Origin: Bacteroidota bacterium
GTDB taxonomy: Bacteria > Bacteroidota > Bacteroidia > Chitinophagales > Chitinophagaceae
NCBI GenBank assembly: GCA_005883765.1
Contig: VBAQ01000077.1
Span: 1-45,096 of the forward strand
Length of the DNA: 45,096 nucleotides
Direction of reading: 5' to 3'
Shown here: positions 1 through 9,018 of the stretch, piece by piece
How the letters are laid out: the number at the start of each line of letters is the position of its first letter
Position numbering within the stretch: the first letter of the stretch is position 1
Position numbers and translations under genes: made by a program
Notes under the pieces: generated by a model
The model's input: only the letters and a program-made list of their open reading frames with translations
Databases searched by the model: none
What the model was told of the DNA's origin: nothing

Positions 1-796
1 TTGAATAATTAATCACCTGATCTTTGTCAAACATCTTCAACCTGTAATAATTCTTATCGGAATTCATGACTTCACTGAAGGAATAACTCTCTGAACCGTA
101 CTTGCCACTGGCTACAACGAGGCCAGCTGTTTCGAATACTTTGCCATCTACGCTTCTTTGAACTTCAAAATGATCGTTCATTTCATTTTCTGCAACGGTC
201 CATTGTAAGCTCACTTTGCCAGCGTTGAGATTGCCCTGGAAACTGACAAGCTTAACTGGCAGCGGACTCTGTGAAGGTGCACAACCACCGGGATAAAAGT
301 AATTAGCTGAGATGTTAAGTTCATCGAATGTTACGCTGACATTATTGCTAAACTGGAACATGATCTTCCCTTTCAAAGGAAAGTGGTTGCCGGGCGTATT
401 GGAATTGTCAAACGAATTTGAGTAACTGTGAAGATTTCCATCATTCAAGACGATGTTGTCAAGGATGGTCTGATTTCCAGTGGTGTCAACCAGGTAAACT
501 TTTAAAGTTCGGCTGCCACCCGAGACGGCCACCCGCTGATAGTCAAAACTAAGAGTTACGCTTGAACCAATATTGAGGTAAGGAGTAGCAATTTGACTCG
601 TGCTGTTAAGCTGTGAAGTCATACTGCCGATTCCATCTATTGGCGCGGAATTGTTGTGGCTGACCGTTGTGAACGTCCAGCATTCGTTGATCATGTTGGT
701 AACGTCACCTGAGGTTTCAAAAGTTTCTGAAATTTGCGAGAACGATTTCGCTGCAATTAATGATGTGCATGCGAATAGGGTAAAAATCTTTTTCAT
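1..796 (-). CDS. Secreted protein, probable T9SS client (3' end cut by window edge)
   Basis: The frame is open from an ATG at 796 to the left edge, giving 265 codons with no stop. It begins with a signal peptide (MKKIFTLFACTSLIAAKSFS, cleavage near the following Q). A beta-rich region follows, like a carbohydrate-binding or MAM-type sandwich (residues about 25-170). Next is a fibronectin-III-like segment starting at LPVKLVSFQG and continuing through HFEVQRSVDGK to YYRLKMFDKD. In Bacteroidota that segment usually directly precedes a C-terminal T9SS sorting domain, so the missing end probably carries one; this is inferred. The protein is expected to be exported across the outer membrane. Substrate and function are not recognisable. 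Confidence 0.85.
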   Translation of the reverse strand, partial: MKKIFTLFACTSLIAAKSFSQISETFETSGDVTNMINECWTFTTVSHNNSAPIDGIGSMTSQLNSTSQIATPYLNIGSSVTLSFDYQRVAVSGGSRTLKVYLVDTTGNQTILDNIVLNDGNLHSYSNSFDNSNTPGNHFPLKGKIMFQFSNNVSVTFDELNISANYFYPGGCAPSQSPLPVKLVSFQGNLNAGKVSLQWTVAENEMNDHFEVQRSVDGKVFETAGLVVASGKYGSESYSFSEVMNSDKNYYRLKMFDKDQVINYS

Positions 797-960
797 TTCT
801 TAGGGGTTTTGAATTATTTAATAGAGATTCAAATGTCCCATAGAAACATTGGAAATAGTGAAGCTGTTCGGAGGATGCTTGGAAAGCGGGATCAATAGGA
901 GGTTGGAAAAAAACTGTTAGTCACAGTTACTATGATTAGAGGCAAGCCGTAATGATAACA

Positions 961-1085
961 GGTAAACTTTTAAGAGGGTCAACAGTACGGATTCAACTAA
1001 TCGTAGTTCTTCGGAGGAATATGTGGTTTTCTGAATAGAATAACAAACCTAATATGCGATTTTTGTTTTTGCAAGTATTTTTTGA
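961..1085. repeat. Degenerate noncoding repeat, copy A
   Basis: This stretch shares blocks in the same order with 1661-1775. The blocks are GGTAAACTTT, then GTACGGATTC followed by CTAATCGTAGTTCTTCG, then AACCTAATATGCG, then TTTTTGCAAG and a T-run. Outside these blocks the copies differ by small indels. No gene runs through it. The rest of the 797-1276 gap holds only the terminator at 1197-1222. Confidence 0.5.
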
Positions 1086-1196
1086 AAAAAATTTCCATTT
1101 TGTTTTTAAATTATTCATAGTCAGGATCACCGTATTTTTTCCTTTTTTGCTGCACTCGAATTTTGTTGTAAGATCTTTTTCACTTTGAGCGTTGAA

Positions 1197-1222
1197 AAAA
1201 GATCCCAACAAAGGGATCTTTT
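1197..1222 (-). terminator. Intrinsic terminator of the orphan sorting-domain ORF
   Basis: A 10-bp perfect stem (AAAAGATCCC / GGGATCTTTT) with loop AACAAA lies 54 bases downstream of the minus-strand stop at 1277. It has T-runs on both strands and could work in both directions. Confidence 0.75.
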
Positions 1223-1276
1223 CTTTTTCGCTTCTCTATTTGTACTCATAGTCATTAAGAACCGTCTTTGTTTATA

Positions 1277-1555
1277 TTATTGCTTAATAAACTTAGCTGT
1301 AAAGTTTTTATCAGTCGATAATTGCAGTACATACATTCCGTTTCCTAAAACAGATGCCAAAGGAATGCTGATCAAATTTGCGCCCTGGTATAAATTGATC
1401 TTTTGCCTGATTTGAACACGGCCTGACAGATCAAGCACATTTAAATCATCACTCCGGCACGATTCGGACTGAAAACTAAAGGTCAGTTTATCAGTTGCGG
1501 GGTTGCTTAATATTTTCAACCCGGCATTATCAGTGACCCTGGTTTGGAATATCAA
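1277..1555 (-). pseudogene. Orphan T9SS sorting-domain remnant
   Basis: A 92-codon frame beginning at a TTG contains an almost complete T9SS type A sorting domain. It has the LSNPATDKLTFSF strand (canonical form YPNP), DLSGRV, LYQGANLISIPL, GNGMYVLQL and a terminal FTAKFIKQ. There is no signal peptide. The frame stays open upstream to a TAG at 1682-1684, but that part shows no passenger domain and partly coincides with noncoding repeat copy B. The most economical reading is the surviving 3' end of a decayed secreted-protein gene that kept its terminator. A short functional gene is less likely because the domain needs an N-terminal signal peptide to be used. Confidence 0.6.
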
Positions 1556-1660
1556 TATTCTGGAATAATCAAATAGATTCTCCAGGAATTTGGAACTCTT
1601 GATTGGTTGGTATTCGTAGTAGAGGAAACTGTGATCAGCACAATGAAGCCGTAGAGGAAC

Positions 1661-1775
1661 GGTAAACTTTGTACGGATCCGCTAATTGTAGTTTTTCGTA
1701 AGTTGGATAGGGATATTTACAATTGCAGGTGCAAAGCTAACATGCGTTTTTTACTCTTGCAATGGTTTTTTATTT
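1661..1775. repeat. Degenerate noncoding repeat, copy B (upstream of the ABC operon)
   Basis: This is the counterpart of 961-1085: GGTAAACTTT, GTACGGATCC then GCTAATTGTAGTTTTTCG, AAGCTAACATGCG, CTTGCAA and a T-run. It ends about 45 bases before the ATPase start at 1821 and may form that operon's 5' region. Confidence 0.5.
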
Positions 1776-1820
1776 TACTTTTAATTAATTGACTTTTGTC
1801 AAAACGCTTTAAATACAATA

Positions 1821-2753
1821 ATGTCTGTTATCGATGTAAGGAGTGTAACAAAAGATTTCAAAGACGTAAAAGCCCTCATTGATCTTTCATTTTCTGTTCC
1901 CCAGGGAAAAATATATGGCTTCCTTGGCCAAAATGGTGCTGGCAAATCTACAATGATCCGCATACTGCTTACGCTAATTAAACCTACCTCGGGTAAGATT
2001 GAAATATTTGGGATGGATCTTGAGAAATGCCGAAAACAAATTTTAAGAAAGATCGGGGCGATCATTGAAAAACCTGATCTGTATAAGTATTTAACGGCAA
2101 AGGAAAACCTCGAAATATTTGCCGTCATGAGCGGGGTAAAAGTTTCTGAAAAAAAATTGATGGAGTATTTAGAAAAAGTGGGGTTGATCGAAAGAGCAAA
2201 GAGCAAGGTAAAGACTTACTCGCAGGGAATGAAGCAACGACTGGGTATTGCCATTGCACTGATTCATGATCCGGAATTGATAATACTTGACGAACCTATG
2301 AATGGCCTGGACCCACAGGGTATTACTGATGTAAGAAATCTCATTTTGCATTTAAGCCGGGAGATGGGAAAAACGGTATTTGTCTCTTCACATTTACTCA
2401 GTGAAATGGAATTGATTGCCGACTCCATGTTGATCATCGACAAGGGGAAAAAAGTAGTGGAAGGTAAGATGACGGATCTTTTTGATCCTGCCGAAACAAT
2501 GGTTGAGTTGGAAACAAATAATGTCGCCGAAGTATTTGAAAAATTAAAGCATGGAGATCTACGGGAATATGTTTTTACTAAAAGAGGCGACTACATTTTA
2601 TTCAAATTACATCGCAGTGAGGTTCCAATGATGATAAAGAAACTTGTCCAAATGGACATTGAGATCATTTCATTGTACTCCAGGCACTCGCTGGAAAATT
2701 ATTTTTTGTCTCTTACATCGGAAAATCAACATGTGGAAGCTTTTAAAGATTGA
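1821..2753 (+). CDS. ABC transporter ATP-binding protein
   Basis: This is a 310-residue ABC ATPase of the CcmA/DrrA-like exporter type. Visible motifs are Walker A GQNGAGKST (36-44), signature YSQGM (133-137), Walker B LIILDEP (153-159), a D-loop NGLDP and the switch histidine in VSSH (191). The last 90 residues match the C-terminal extension (DUF4162 type) common in two-component ABC-2 exporters. It should hydrolyse ATP at the inner face of the cytoplasmic membrane to drive the permease encoded next. The permease start lies inside this gene (23-bp overlap), which implies translational coupling. The substrate cannot be read from sequence. Confidence 0.95.
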   Translation: MSVIDVRSVTKDFKDVKALIDLSFSVPQGKIYGFLGQNGAGKSTMIRILLTLIKPTSGKIEIFGMDLEKCRKQILRKIGAIIEKPDLYKYLTAKENLEIFAVMSGVKVSEKKLMEYLEKVGLIERAKSKVKTYSQGMKQRLGIAIALIHDPELIILDEPMNGLDPQGITDVRNLILHLSREMGKTVFVSSHLLSEMELIADSMLIIDKGKKVVEGKMTDLFDPAETMVELETNNVAEVFEKLKHGDLREYVFTKRGDYILFKLHRSEVPMMIKKLVQMDIEIISLYSRHSLENYFLSLTSENQHVEAFKD

Positions 2754-3621
2754 GTTATTTAAGATATTCAGGCGGCCGCGAACGTATATAGCTTTTGGTG
2801 CCATAGCGTTGGTTGTCTTGTTATTCCAAATCGCATTGAAATTTGATGGCAAATCCTATGTTGACCTGATCTTAAGTAACGTCAAAAATTTCTTTGAGTT
2901 TTCTGATGATTTCAAAAACAGGTTGCTCAATGGATATTTTGTTTGTTTCGCTGTTCTGAATATCCTTTTAATTCAGATGCCTCTTCTTGTTGCGCTCATT
3001 GCTGGCGATTCCATTGCCGGTGAGGCAAATATGGGAACTCTTCGCTTGTCATTGACAAAACCCATTAGCCGAGTGCAGTACATGCTGGTAAAATTTCTGG
3101 CCTCATTCATTTATACAGTGGCGCTTTTAATATGCCTGGCGATATTAGGTTTGTTCGGAAGCATGCTATTGTTTGGAACAAATGATCTCGTCGTGCTGCG
3201 CTCCACAGGCATTGATCAGATAGCATCCCACGATGTTTTCTGGCGATACATAGTAGCTTTTATATACGCGGCAATGGCCCTTACCACCGTTGCATCTCTT
3301 GCATTTTTGTTAAGTGTGTTTGCCGAAAACTCCATAGGCCCGATCATTGCTACCATGAGTATTGTAATTGTTTTCACCATTTTGTCTGAAATGAATATCC
3401 CGATCTATGACAAAACAATCAAACCGTTTCTGTTTACGACACACATGGTGGCATGGAAGGGATTTTTTTACGTGAAGGCAAGCGATGATGGCACAACCAT
3501 TAATGGCTCTATTGAAAATTTGCCGGCCATTTTGAAAAGCATGGCCATTTTGCTGATATATATATTTCTATTTGTAACCGCTGCGATTTGGGCGTTTCGA
3601 AAGAAAGATATTTTAAGTTAA
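2731..3621 (+). CDS. ABC-2 type transporter permease
   Basis: A 296-residue membrane protein starts MWKLLKIELFKIFRRPRTYI, the usual cytoplasmic amphipathic entry of ABC-2 permeases. About six hydrophobic segments follow. The segment LIAGDSIAGEANMGTLRLSL followed by TKPISR is the conserved cytoplasmic motif of this family. I chose ATG 2731 because it gives the canonical N-terminus; the frame extends further upstream only inside the ATPase gene. It pairs with the ATPase at 1821-2753. Family role is secure; the exported substrate is unknown. Confidence 0.92.
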   Translation: MWKLLKIELFKIFRRPRTYIAFGAIALVVLLFQIALKFDGKSYVDLILSNVKNFFEFSDDFKNRLLNGYFVCFAVLNILLIQMPLLVALIAGDSIAGEANMGTLRLSLTKPISRVQYMLVKFLASFIYTVALLICLAILGLFGSMLLFGTNDLVVLRSTGIDQIASHDVFWRYIVAFIYAAMALTTVASLAFLLSVFAENSIGPIIATMSIVIVFTILSEMNIPIYDKTIKPFLFTTHMVAWKGFFYVKASDDGTTINGSIENLPAILKSMAILLIYIFLFVTAAIWAFRKKDILS

Positions 3622-3661
3622 AGCATTCATGACCCATAGTTTAATGTCAGGTCTAAATGGT

Positions 3662-4333
3662 ATGGTAAAATACCTCAAGAATACAATCACAATAATCGTT
3701 TTGCTGTGTTCTGCATTTTCTTTGAAAGCTCAAACGGCAGAAGAGATCGTGCAACAGCTTAGAAGAAAATTGCAGTCAGTAGACAACTATGAAGCTCGTG
3801 GGAAAATGAAAACCAATGTTGCTTTTATCAAAGCCCCCGTTGCAACGGTAAAGGTTTATTATAAAAAGCCGGATATGCTTCGCATTGTGAATGAGACCGG
3901 AATTTCCTTTATACCAAAAGGCTCCGTCAATATTAACTTGAATTCTGTTCTCCTAAATACGCAAAATTTTGATGTTATCGATGTTGGTAAAAACCAATCC
4001 GGATTACGCGTCATCAAATTGCTGCCAAAGGATGATACAGCCGACATAGTATTGTCAACGCTGTATGTCGATGAAAAAAATATCCTGATAAAAAAATCAA
4101 AGACTACAACTAAAGATAATGGCACTTATGAGTTGGATATGACTTATGGAAAATATGCAGCGTATGGATTGCCCGATAAGATCGTGTTTTCTTTTAACAC
4201 TAAGGATTATAAATTACCCAAAGGCATCACACTTGACTATGACGATGGATCAAAGAAAAATGAGGAAAGACTTAAAAACAAAAAAGGGACCGTAGAAATC
4301 ACTTATGCAAATTATATTATCAACAAGCTATGA
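3662..4333 (+). CDS. Secreted LolA-like (outer membrane lipoprotein-sorting type) protein
   Basis: From the ATG at 3662 the protein is 223 residues with a clear signal peptide (MVKYLKNTITIIVLLCSAFS, cleaved near LKAQ). The mature part has the LolA/LppX-type arrangement: a helix EEIVQQLRRKLQSVDNYEA, strands KVYYKKPDMLRIV, and YVDEKNILIKKS. An ATG at 3629 is also in frame but adds 11 residues before the signal peptide, so 3662 is preferred. It follows the ABC permease closely and is probably co-transcribed, which suggests envelope lipid or lipoprotein handling by this exporter; that link is inference. It ends one base from the converging gene at 4335. Confidence 0.8.
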   Translation: MVKYLKNTITIIVLLCSAFSLKAQTAEEIVQQLRRKLQSVDNYEARGKMKTNVAFIKAPVATVKVYYKKPDMLRIVNETGISFIPKGSVNINLNSVLLNTQNFDVIDVGKNQSGLRVIKLLPKDDTADIVLSTLYVDEKNILIKKSKTTTKDNGTYELDMTYGKYAAYGLPDKIVFSFNTKDYKLPKGITLDYDDGSKKNEERLKNKKGTVEITYANYIINKL

Positions 4334-4334
4334 C

Positions 4335-4685
4335 TTATTCTTTTTTTGGTTTTATGGTAAGGTTCGGTTGTTGACTTACTGTCTTGCTATTTGTTGGCTG
4401 TGTATTTGTTGTTTCAACGCGCTGAACGGGTTGCTGTGATGTTGGTGTTCCCACCTTCGTATTGACAGATGCAGTCGGCGCATTTTGATTGTCGGAAACA
4501 GCTTTTGCAGGAGCAGTTTGTTTCATTTGCTGCAACATTTTATTCCGCGTGATCTGCTTTTGCTGTATCTCGTTCATGATTGAAGTAAAGGACCTTTCAC
4601 TAGGTCGTTGTTGACCATAGGAAGTGACAAAGCATGCGCTGGTCATTAACAATACCAGGGAATTTATTTGGATCTTTTTTTTCAT
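4335..4685 (-). CDS. Small secreted Gln/Thr-rich hypothetical protein
   Basis: A 116-residue protein with a signal peptide (MKKKIQINSLVLLMTSACFV, cleaved near SYGQ). The mature part is low complexity, rich in Gln, Thr, Pro and Lys, and ends in KPKKE. The stretch RSFTSIMNEIQQKQITRNKM could form a short helix; the rest looks disordered. It lies 26 bases downstream of the 1250-residue repeat protein on the same strand and is probably in the same transcript. No family recognised. The signal peptide and ATG start support it being real. Confidence 0.65.
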   Translation of the reverse strand: MKKKIQINSLVLLMTSACFVTSYGQQRPSERSFTSIMNEIQQKQITRNKMLQQMKQTAPAKAVSDNQNAPTASVNTKVGTPTSQQPVQRVETTNTQPTNSKTVSQQPNLTIKPKKE

Positions 4686-4711
4686 GATTGATCTTTTAAT
4701 TTGAATATCAA

Positions 4712-7700
4712 TTATTTTATGCTTACAAGTACATTGATCTTACCAACCGATGTTCCATTATACTCCTGCAAGGCCTTACCTATCACTTGTCCGACCTTGA
4801 CTTTATCAGGATCGGCTTTCATGGCAACGCCTGCAACTGAAGAAGTAACAAGTAAGTCTCCTCGTTTAATAGTTCCACCTTCGAGGCAAACCTTCGTCGG
4901 AATTACGCCAACAACTCCCATCGGTACCATTTTATCGAGTTGATCCTGCTCGGCATTTTTCTCCGTTAATAACACACCGGGCCTCGTTGCATATACACCC
5001 GCCACCAATGTTGAATATGGAGAAGAAGATTTCTTTACTTTGCGATCAGAATTTTGGGAGATCACCAGCACATCTCCAGCTTCATAATTTTTATTGTCTC
5101 CTTCAATATCGAATGCTTCGGCTACATCTGCTCCCGAGTTTTGAGTACCACCATTAAAAAATCCTTTACCTGTGTCATCAATTCTCGCCTTGTTGGTAGT
5201 GCCAACCTTAAATACTGCAAGATTGCCATTCCCTGATTGAAGAGAAGCAACAAGTGCAGTACCATTGTTGGCGCCGCCATCATTTGCAATGGCGGACACG
5301 CCGACGCCATTATTGCCAGAATTTCTTCCTACCACCGCACCAGTTCCGGCACCATTGTTTATCCCTGTTATTGCTTCACCGCCGCCGGCATTGACACCAA
5401 AAATACCAGCCGCGAAGGCATTTAGAGTTATGCCCCACACGCCGTTGCCCTGCTCACTGAGGCTGTAGACGCCGTTGCCTGTTCCTGTTGTATTTGCCAC
5501 GACTGCATCAGAGGCGTTGGATGCATTTGAGATATCAAAATAAGCTGCGCTATAATTATCACTTGTACCAAACACACCAATACTATTTGTAGAATATCCG
5601 TGCACGGCATTTCCATTAACAGAAGTTCCATACACGCCAATACCAGAACCATTATGCGAGCCCCATACTCCAATTCCATTTGAATTTGTTGCACTGTTGA
5701 TGCCGCGCACTGCTGCAGAAGAAGCTCCGGGTGTAGTCGATGTAATCTTCCCGACGATTCCAAACGCATTTGCATTGGTGGATGAATTGATCCCTTCAAG
5801 GCCCGCGCCCGTTCCACTATTCGAAACCGAAATAAGACTTTGTGCGCTACTTAAGCTATTCGAGTAGGGTAAAGTGAGGCCGGAATTATCGGTTCCGGGT
5901 GCCCATTGCGTGCCGTTGAATTTCAAAACCTGGCCATTTGTAGGAACTGTTCCGTTCAATCCAATGCCCACCAACTTATTTACTGAAGGGTTGGGATAAG
6001 TTCCAGACAGATCACCTCCTGCTGCTCCATTTGGAGGAAGGGAAGTTGGAATAACACCGGCTGCAAGTTTTGCTGCAGTAACAGATGCATCAACAATTTT
6101 TGCAGTCGTTACAGAGTTGTCCGCTAGTTTGGCTGTGGTAACAGCGTTTGCTCCAATCGTTGGATTGGGATATGTTCCTGAAAGGTCACCACCTGCCGGG
6201 CCAGTTGGACTTCCACCTCCACCGGTATTGTCCGTCCCCGGCGACCATTGTACTCCGTCAAATTTTAAAATTTGTCCTGTCGTGGGAGCCGCGTTGTTCA
6301 GTGATATCCCTAATAATTTATTTACTGTTGGGTTGGGATAAGTGCCGGACAGATCGCCGCCGGCTGAGCCATTTGGAGGCAATGAAGTTGGAATGACACC
6401 CGCAGCAAGTTTCGCCGAGGTAACTGAACCATCAACAATTTTTACAGTGGTTACAGAAAGATCAGCCAATTTGTTTGTGTTCACAGCACCATCAGCAAGT
6501 TTTGGCGTAACGATTGATCCATTCGCAATTTTTGGAGTGGTTACTGCTCCCGATGCAATATTGGGATCGGGATAATTTCCGGAAAGATCACCGCCTGCAG
6601 GTCCGGTCGGATTGCTGCCGCTGCCCCCGTTATCAGTTCCCGGTGCCCATTGTACACCATTGAATTTTAAAACCTGGCCCGCTGAAGGTAGTGTATTGCT
6701 TACAGGAACGGTCTGGATCTGGCTGACTGTTGGACTTGGGTAGCTTCCAGAAAGATCACCACCTGCCGTTCCGTTGGGAGGTAATGAAGTTGGAATTACA
6801 CCTGCTGCAAGTTTTGCTGCGGTAACAGACGCATCGACAATTTTCGTCGTGGAGACAGAATTGTCTGCAAGTTTTATTGTTGTAATCGCGTTGACCGCAA
6901 TCGTCGGATCGGGATAGGTTCCTGAGAGATCACCACCTGCCGGTCCTCCACTGGTGCCGGCATTATCAATTCCGGGCGCCCATTGTGTGCCATTAAATTT
7001 CAGAACCTGGCCGGATGTGGGAGCGGTGCTGTTCAATGAAACTCCAAGCAGTTTATTGACGGATGGATTCGGATAGCTTCCTGAAAGATCACCGCCTGCA
7101 CTGCCATTTGGTGGCAATGAACTAGGAATGACTCCCGCTGCAAGCTTAGCTGAAGTAACAGATGCATCAACAATTTTTGATGTAGAAACAGAGTTATCGG
7201 CCAACTTGGTTGTTGTTACTGAATTATTCGCAATACTCGGATTGGGATAAGTTCCGGAGAGATCTCCGCCCGCGCTCCCATTCGGTGGTAGCGACGTGGG
7301 GATCACACCCGCCGCAAGTTTTGCCGATGTAATTGAAGCATTCGCAATTTTATTTGTTGTAATGGCATTAGTTCCAACAGTTGGATTTGGATAAGTTCCG
7401 GAGAGATCACCGCCTGCAGTTCCATTTGGTGGCAGTGAACTTGGAATTACTCCTGCCGCAAGTTTTGCAGATGTAACAGACGCATCTGCAATTTTTGAAG
7501 TAGTAACGGCATTGGTTGCGATACTTGGATTCGGGTAGGTTCCTGAAAGATCGCCTCCCGCGGATCCGCCGCTGCTTCCGGAATTGTCAATGCCAGGTGC
7601 CCATTCAAAACCATTAAATTTTAGGACCTGGCCGGTTGTGGGAGCCGTACCGTTCAATGAAATTCCAAGTAATTTGTTGACGGATGGATTCGGATAGCTT

Positions 7701-8464
7701 CCTGAAAGATCCCCACCGGCCGTTCCATTTGGTGGCAGCGAACTTGGGATTACACCTGCCGCAAGTTTTGCCGAAGTTATCGAAGCATCGGCGATCTTGT
7801 TTGTTGTAATTGCATTATTAGTGATGGTCGGATTTGGATAGGTTCCGAAAAGATCACCCCCGGCTGCTCCATTTGGTGGCAGTGAGGTAGGAATCACCCC
7901 CGCCGCCAGTTTAGTAGAAGTAACAGATGCATCTGCAATTTTTAAAGTAGTGACGGAATTATCAGCCAATTTATTTGTCGTCACAGCACCGGTTGCAATG
8001 GCCGGGTCAGGATAATTTCCAGCGAGATCGCCGGCAGCTGTTCCTGTAGGTGTAGCACTCGCACTGTTTCCGGAAAATAACGCGTAGGGAACAGATAACA
8101 ATTGTGCTGCACCAAGATCCATAAAATTTGATCCGCCGGAAGGATCGACCTCTACCTGCAAAAATTTTGCGCCGGCACCCCAGTCGATAGTAGCAATTGT
8201 TCCCGTTACACTTACTGCTCCCGGGCTTCCAATGGCAATATTGAACAACCCGAAATTACTAGTCGTTACATTTCTGAGTTCTTTGTAAACTACCACACCG
8301 GTCGCACTTCCATCATGTATGGACAAACGAACAGAAATATTTTTCTTTGGTAAGACGTTCCCGACAGAGTTACGCGCAACACCCTGGTAGTTGATTTGGT
8401 TTGGCACCTGGCCATAAGCAATAGAAGAAAAAACAAGCAGTAGAAAAAGTAAATTTTTTTTCAT
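4712..8464 (-). CDS. Giant secreted repeat protein (GGDLSG-YPNP repeats)
   Basis: A 1250-residue protein with signal peptide MKKNLLFLLLVFSSIAYGQ. Residues about 20-135 form a globular N-terminal domain (INYQGVARNSVGNVL through LLSVPYALFSG) seen in many Bacteroidota surface proteins. Residues about 140-860 are a tandem array with 13 GDL(S/A/F)G-x-YP-x-P copies, alternating with VTTxKLADxSV and AKLAAGVIPTSLPPNG blocks and five VLKFNG-QWAPG-DN blocks. Then come glycine-rich turns (GVYGTS, GVFGTS, GNGVYS) and a C-terminal domain from GADVAEAFDIEGD with GDVLVISQNSDRKVKK and IGKALQEYNG. No T9SS sorting signal is present. The architecture resembles fibre or adhesin stalks with a small beta head. It is likely co-transcribed with 8491-9018. 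Confidence 0.9.
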   Translation of the reverse strand: MKKNLLFLLLVFSSIAYGQVPNQINYQGVARNSVGNVLPKKNISVRLSIHDGSATGVVVYKELRNVTTSNFGLFNIAIGSPGAVSVTGTIATIDWGAGAKFLQVEVDPSGGSNFMDLGAAQLLSVPYALFSGNSASATPTGTAAGDLAGNYPDPAIATGAVTTNKLADNSVTTLKIADASVTSTKLAAGVIPTSLPPNGAAGGDLFGTYPNPTITNNAITTNKIADASITSAKLAAGVIPSSLPPNGTAGGDLSGSYPNPSVNKLLGISLNGTAPTTGQVLKFNGFEWAPGIDNSGSSGGSAGGDLSGTYPNPSIATNAVTTSKIADASVTSAKLAAGVIPSSLPPNGTAGGDLSGTYPNPTVGTNAITTNKIANASITSAKLAAGVIPTSLPPNGSAGGDLSGTYPNPSIANNSVTTTKLADNSVSTSKIVDASVTSAKLAAGVIPSSLPPNGSAGGDLSGSYPNPSVNKLLGVSLNSTAPTSGQVLKFNGTQWAPGIDNAGTSGGPAGGDLSGTYPDPTIAVNAITTIKLADNSVSTTKIVDASVTAAKLAAGVIPTSLPPNGTAGGDLSGSYPSPTVSQIQTVPVSNTLPSAGQVLKFNGVQWAPGTDNGGSGSNPTGPAGGDLSGNYPDPNIASGAVTTPKIANGSIVTPKLADGAVNTNKLADLSVTTVKIVDGSVTSAKLAAGVIPTSLPPNGSAGGDLSGTYPNPTVNKLLGISLNNAAPTTGQILKFDGVQWSPGTDNTGGGGSPTGPAGGDLSGTYPNPTIGANAVTTAKLADNSVTTAKIVDASVTAAKLAAGVIPTSLPPNGAAGGDLSGTYPNPSVNKLVGIGLNGTVPTNGQVLKFNGTQWAPGTDNSGLTLPYSNSLSSAQSLISVSNSGTGAGLEGINSSTNANAFGIVGKITSTTPGASSAAVRGINSATNSNGIGVWGSHNGSGIGVYGTSVNGNAVHGYSTNSIGVFGTSDNYSAAYFDISNASNASDAVVANTTGTGNGVYSLSEQGNGVWGITLNAFAAGIFGVNAGGGEAITGINNGAGTGAVVGRNSGNNGVGVSAIANDGGANNGTALVASLQSGNGNLAVFKVGTTNKARIDDTGKGFFNGGTQNSGADVAEAFDIEGDNKNYEAGDVLVISQNSDRKVKKSSSPYSTLVAGVYATRPGVLLTEKNAEQDQLDKMVPMGVVGVIPTKVCLEGGTIKRGDLLVTSSVAGVAMKADPDKVKVGQVIGKALQEYNGTSVGKINVLVSIK
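5880..8045 (-). repeat. Intragenic tandem repeat array in the stalk-like protein
   Basis: The DNA encodes 13 GDLxG-YP modules, 8 LPPNG modules and 5 WxPGxDN modules in changing order. Copies are alike but not identical at the nucleotide level (for example many variants of the segment encoding AKLAAGVIPTSLPPNG). The array is prone to recombination, and copy number could be wrong in a short-read assembly. Confidence 0.85.
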
Positions 8465-8490
8465 CGCTATGACATTTGGTTTTAAATCGG

Positions 8491-9018
8491 TTATTGAATT
8501 TTGATGATTTTATATGCACCGTTCTTTGAAACAAAATTCTGGTCAGCCTCCAGCTCAATGTGCAACACATATGTTCCCGATGATAAATGACTAACCGGGA
8601 TTTTTTGTATCAGGTCGACGCCGAAAGTTTGCAATTCAGTTGAATAAACTTTCTGGCCTAATGCGTTGTAAAAAGCAATCCTTAACCGGCCTTGCTCGTG
8701 GGTGAAAAGATTTATTTCCACATAGCTCGAAGCTGGACTCGGGAAAATTTTGATCTCATCGGCGTTAAACTGGTTATTCGGATTATTGAGTGCGGGATTT
8801 AATAAATAAGGTTGAAGAAAACCGTTTGTGAGAACAAACAGGTTGGGCTTTGATTCCATTTCATTGATCAATGACATTTCTCCAACACTCCATTCGAATT
8901 GGTAATACCCTTTCTGTGAGCTGCCACCAGAAATATTAATGACGGCTGGAGTGATGCTTTGTGAAAAGCAGGAAATAGAAATGAAGGAAACAATGATGAT
9001 GGCGATCTTGTTTTTCAT
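8491..9018 (-). CDS. Secreted protein with T9SS type A sorting domain
   Basis: A 175-residue protein with signal peptide MKNKIAIIIVSFISISCFS. A short N-terminal region (QFEWSVGEMSLI followed by FVLTNGFLQPYLLNP) is widely seen in small Bacteroidota proteins. A complete C-terminal sorting domain follows: IKIFPSPASSYVEINL, IAFYNALGQKVYS, SSGTYVLHIEL and a basic tail. It should be exported by the T9SS with its sorting domain removed at the surface. It lies 26 bases upstream of the 1250-residue repeat protein on the same strand. That protein lacks a sorting domain, so the two may be partners at the surface; this is inference. Confidence 0.85.
   Translation of the reverse strand: MKNKIAIIIVSFISISCFSQSITPAVINISGGSSQKGYYQFEWSVGEMSLINEMESKPNLFVLTNGFLQPYLLNPALNNPNNQFNADEIKIFPSPASSYVEINLFTHEQGRLRIAFYNALGQKVYSTELQTFGVDLIQKIPVSHLSSGTYVLHIELEADQNFVSKNGAYKIIKIQ

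Noticed and set aside
797-1276. Gene in the 993-1211 or 1185-1415 frames
   Set aside because: AT-rich low-complexity frames that cross a terminator and a repeat; no domain or signal peptide.
4712-8464. Plus-strand and alternative-frame ORFs within the repeat protein
   Set aside because: Low-complexity shadows produced by the Gly/Thr/Pro-rich repeats. Their own repetitiveness mirrors the real frame.
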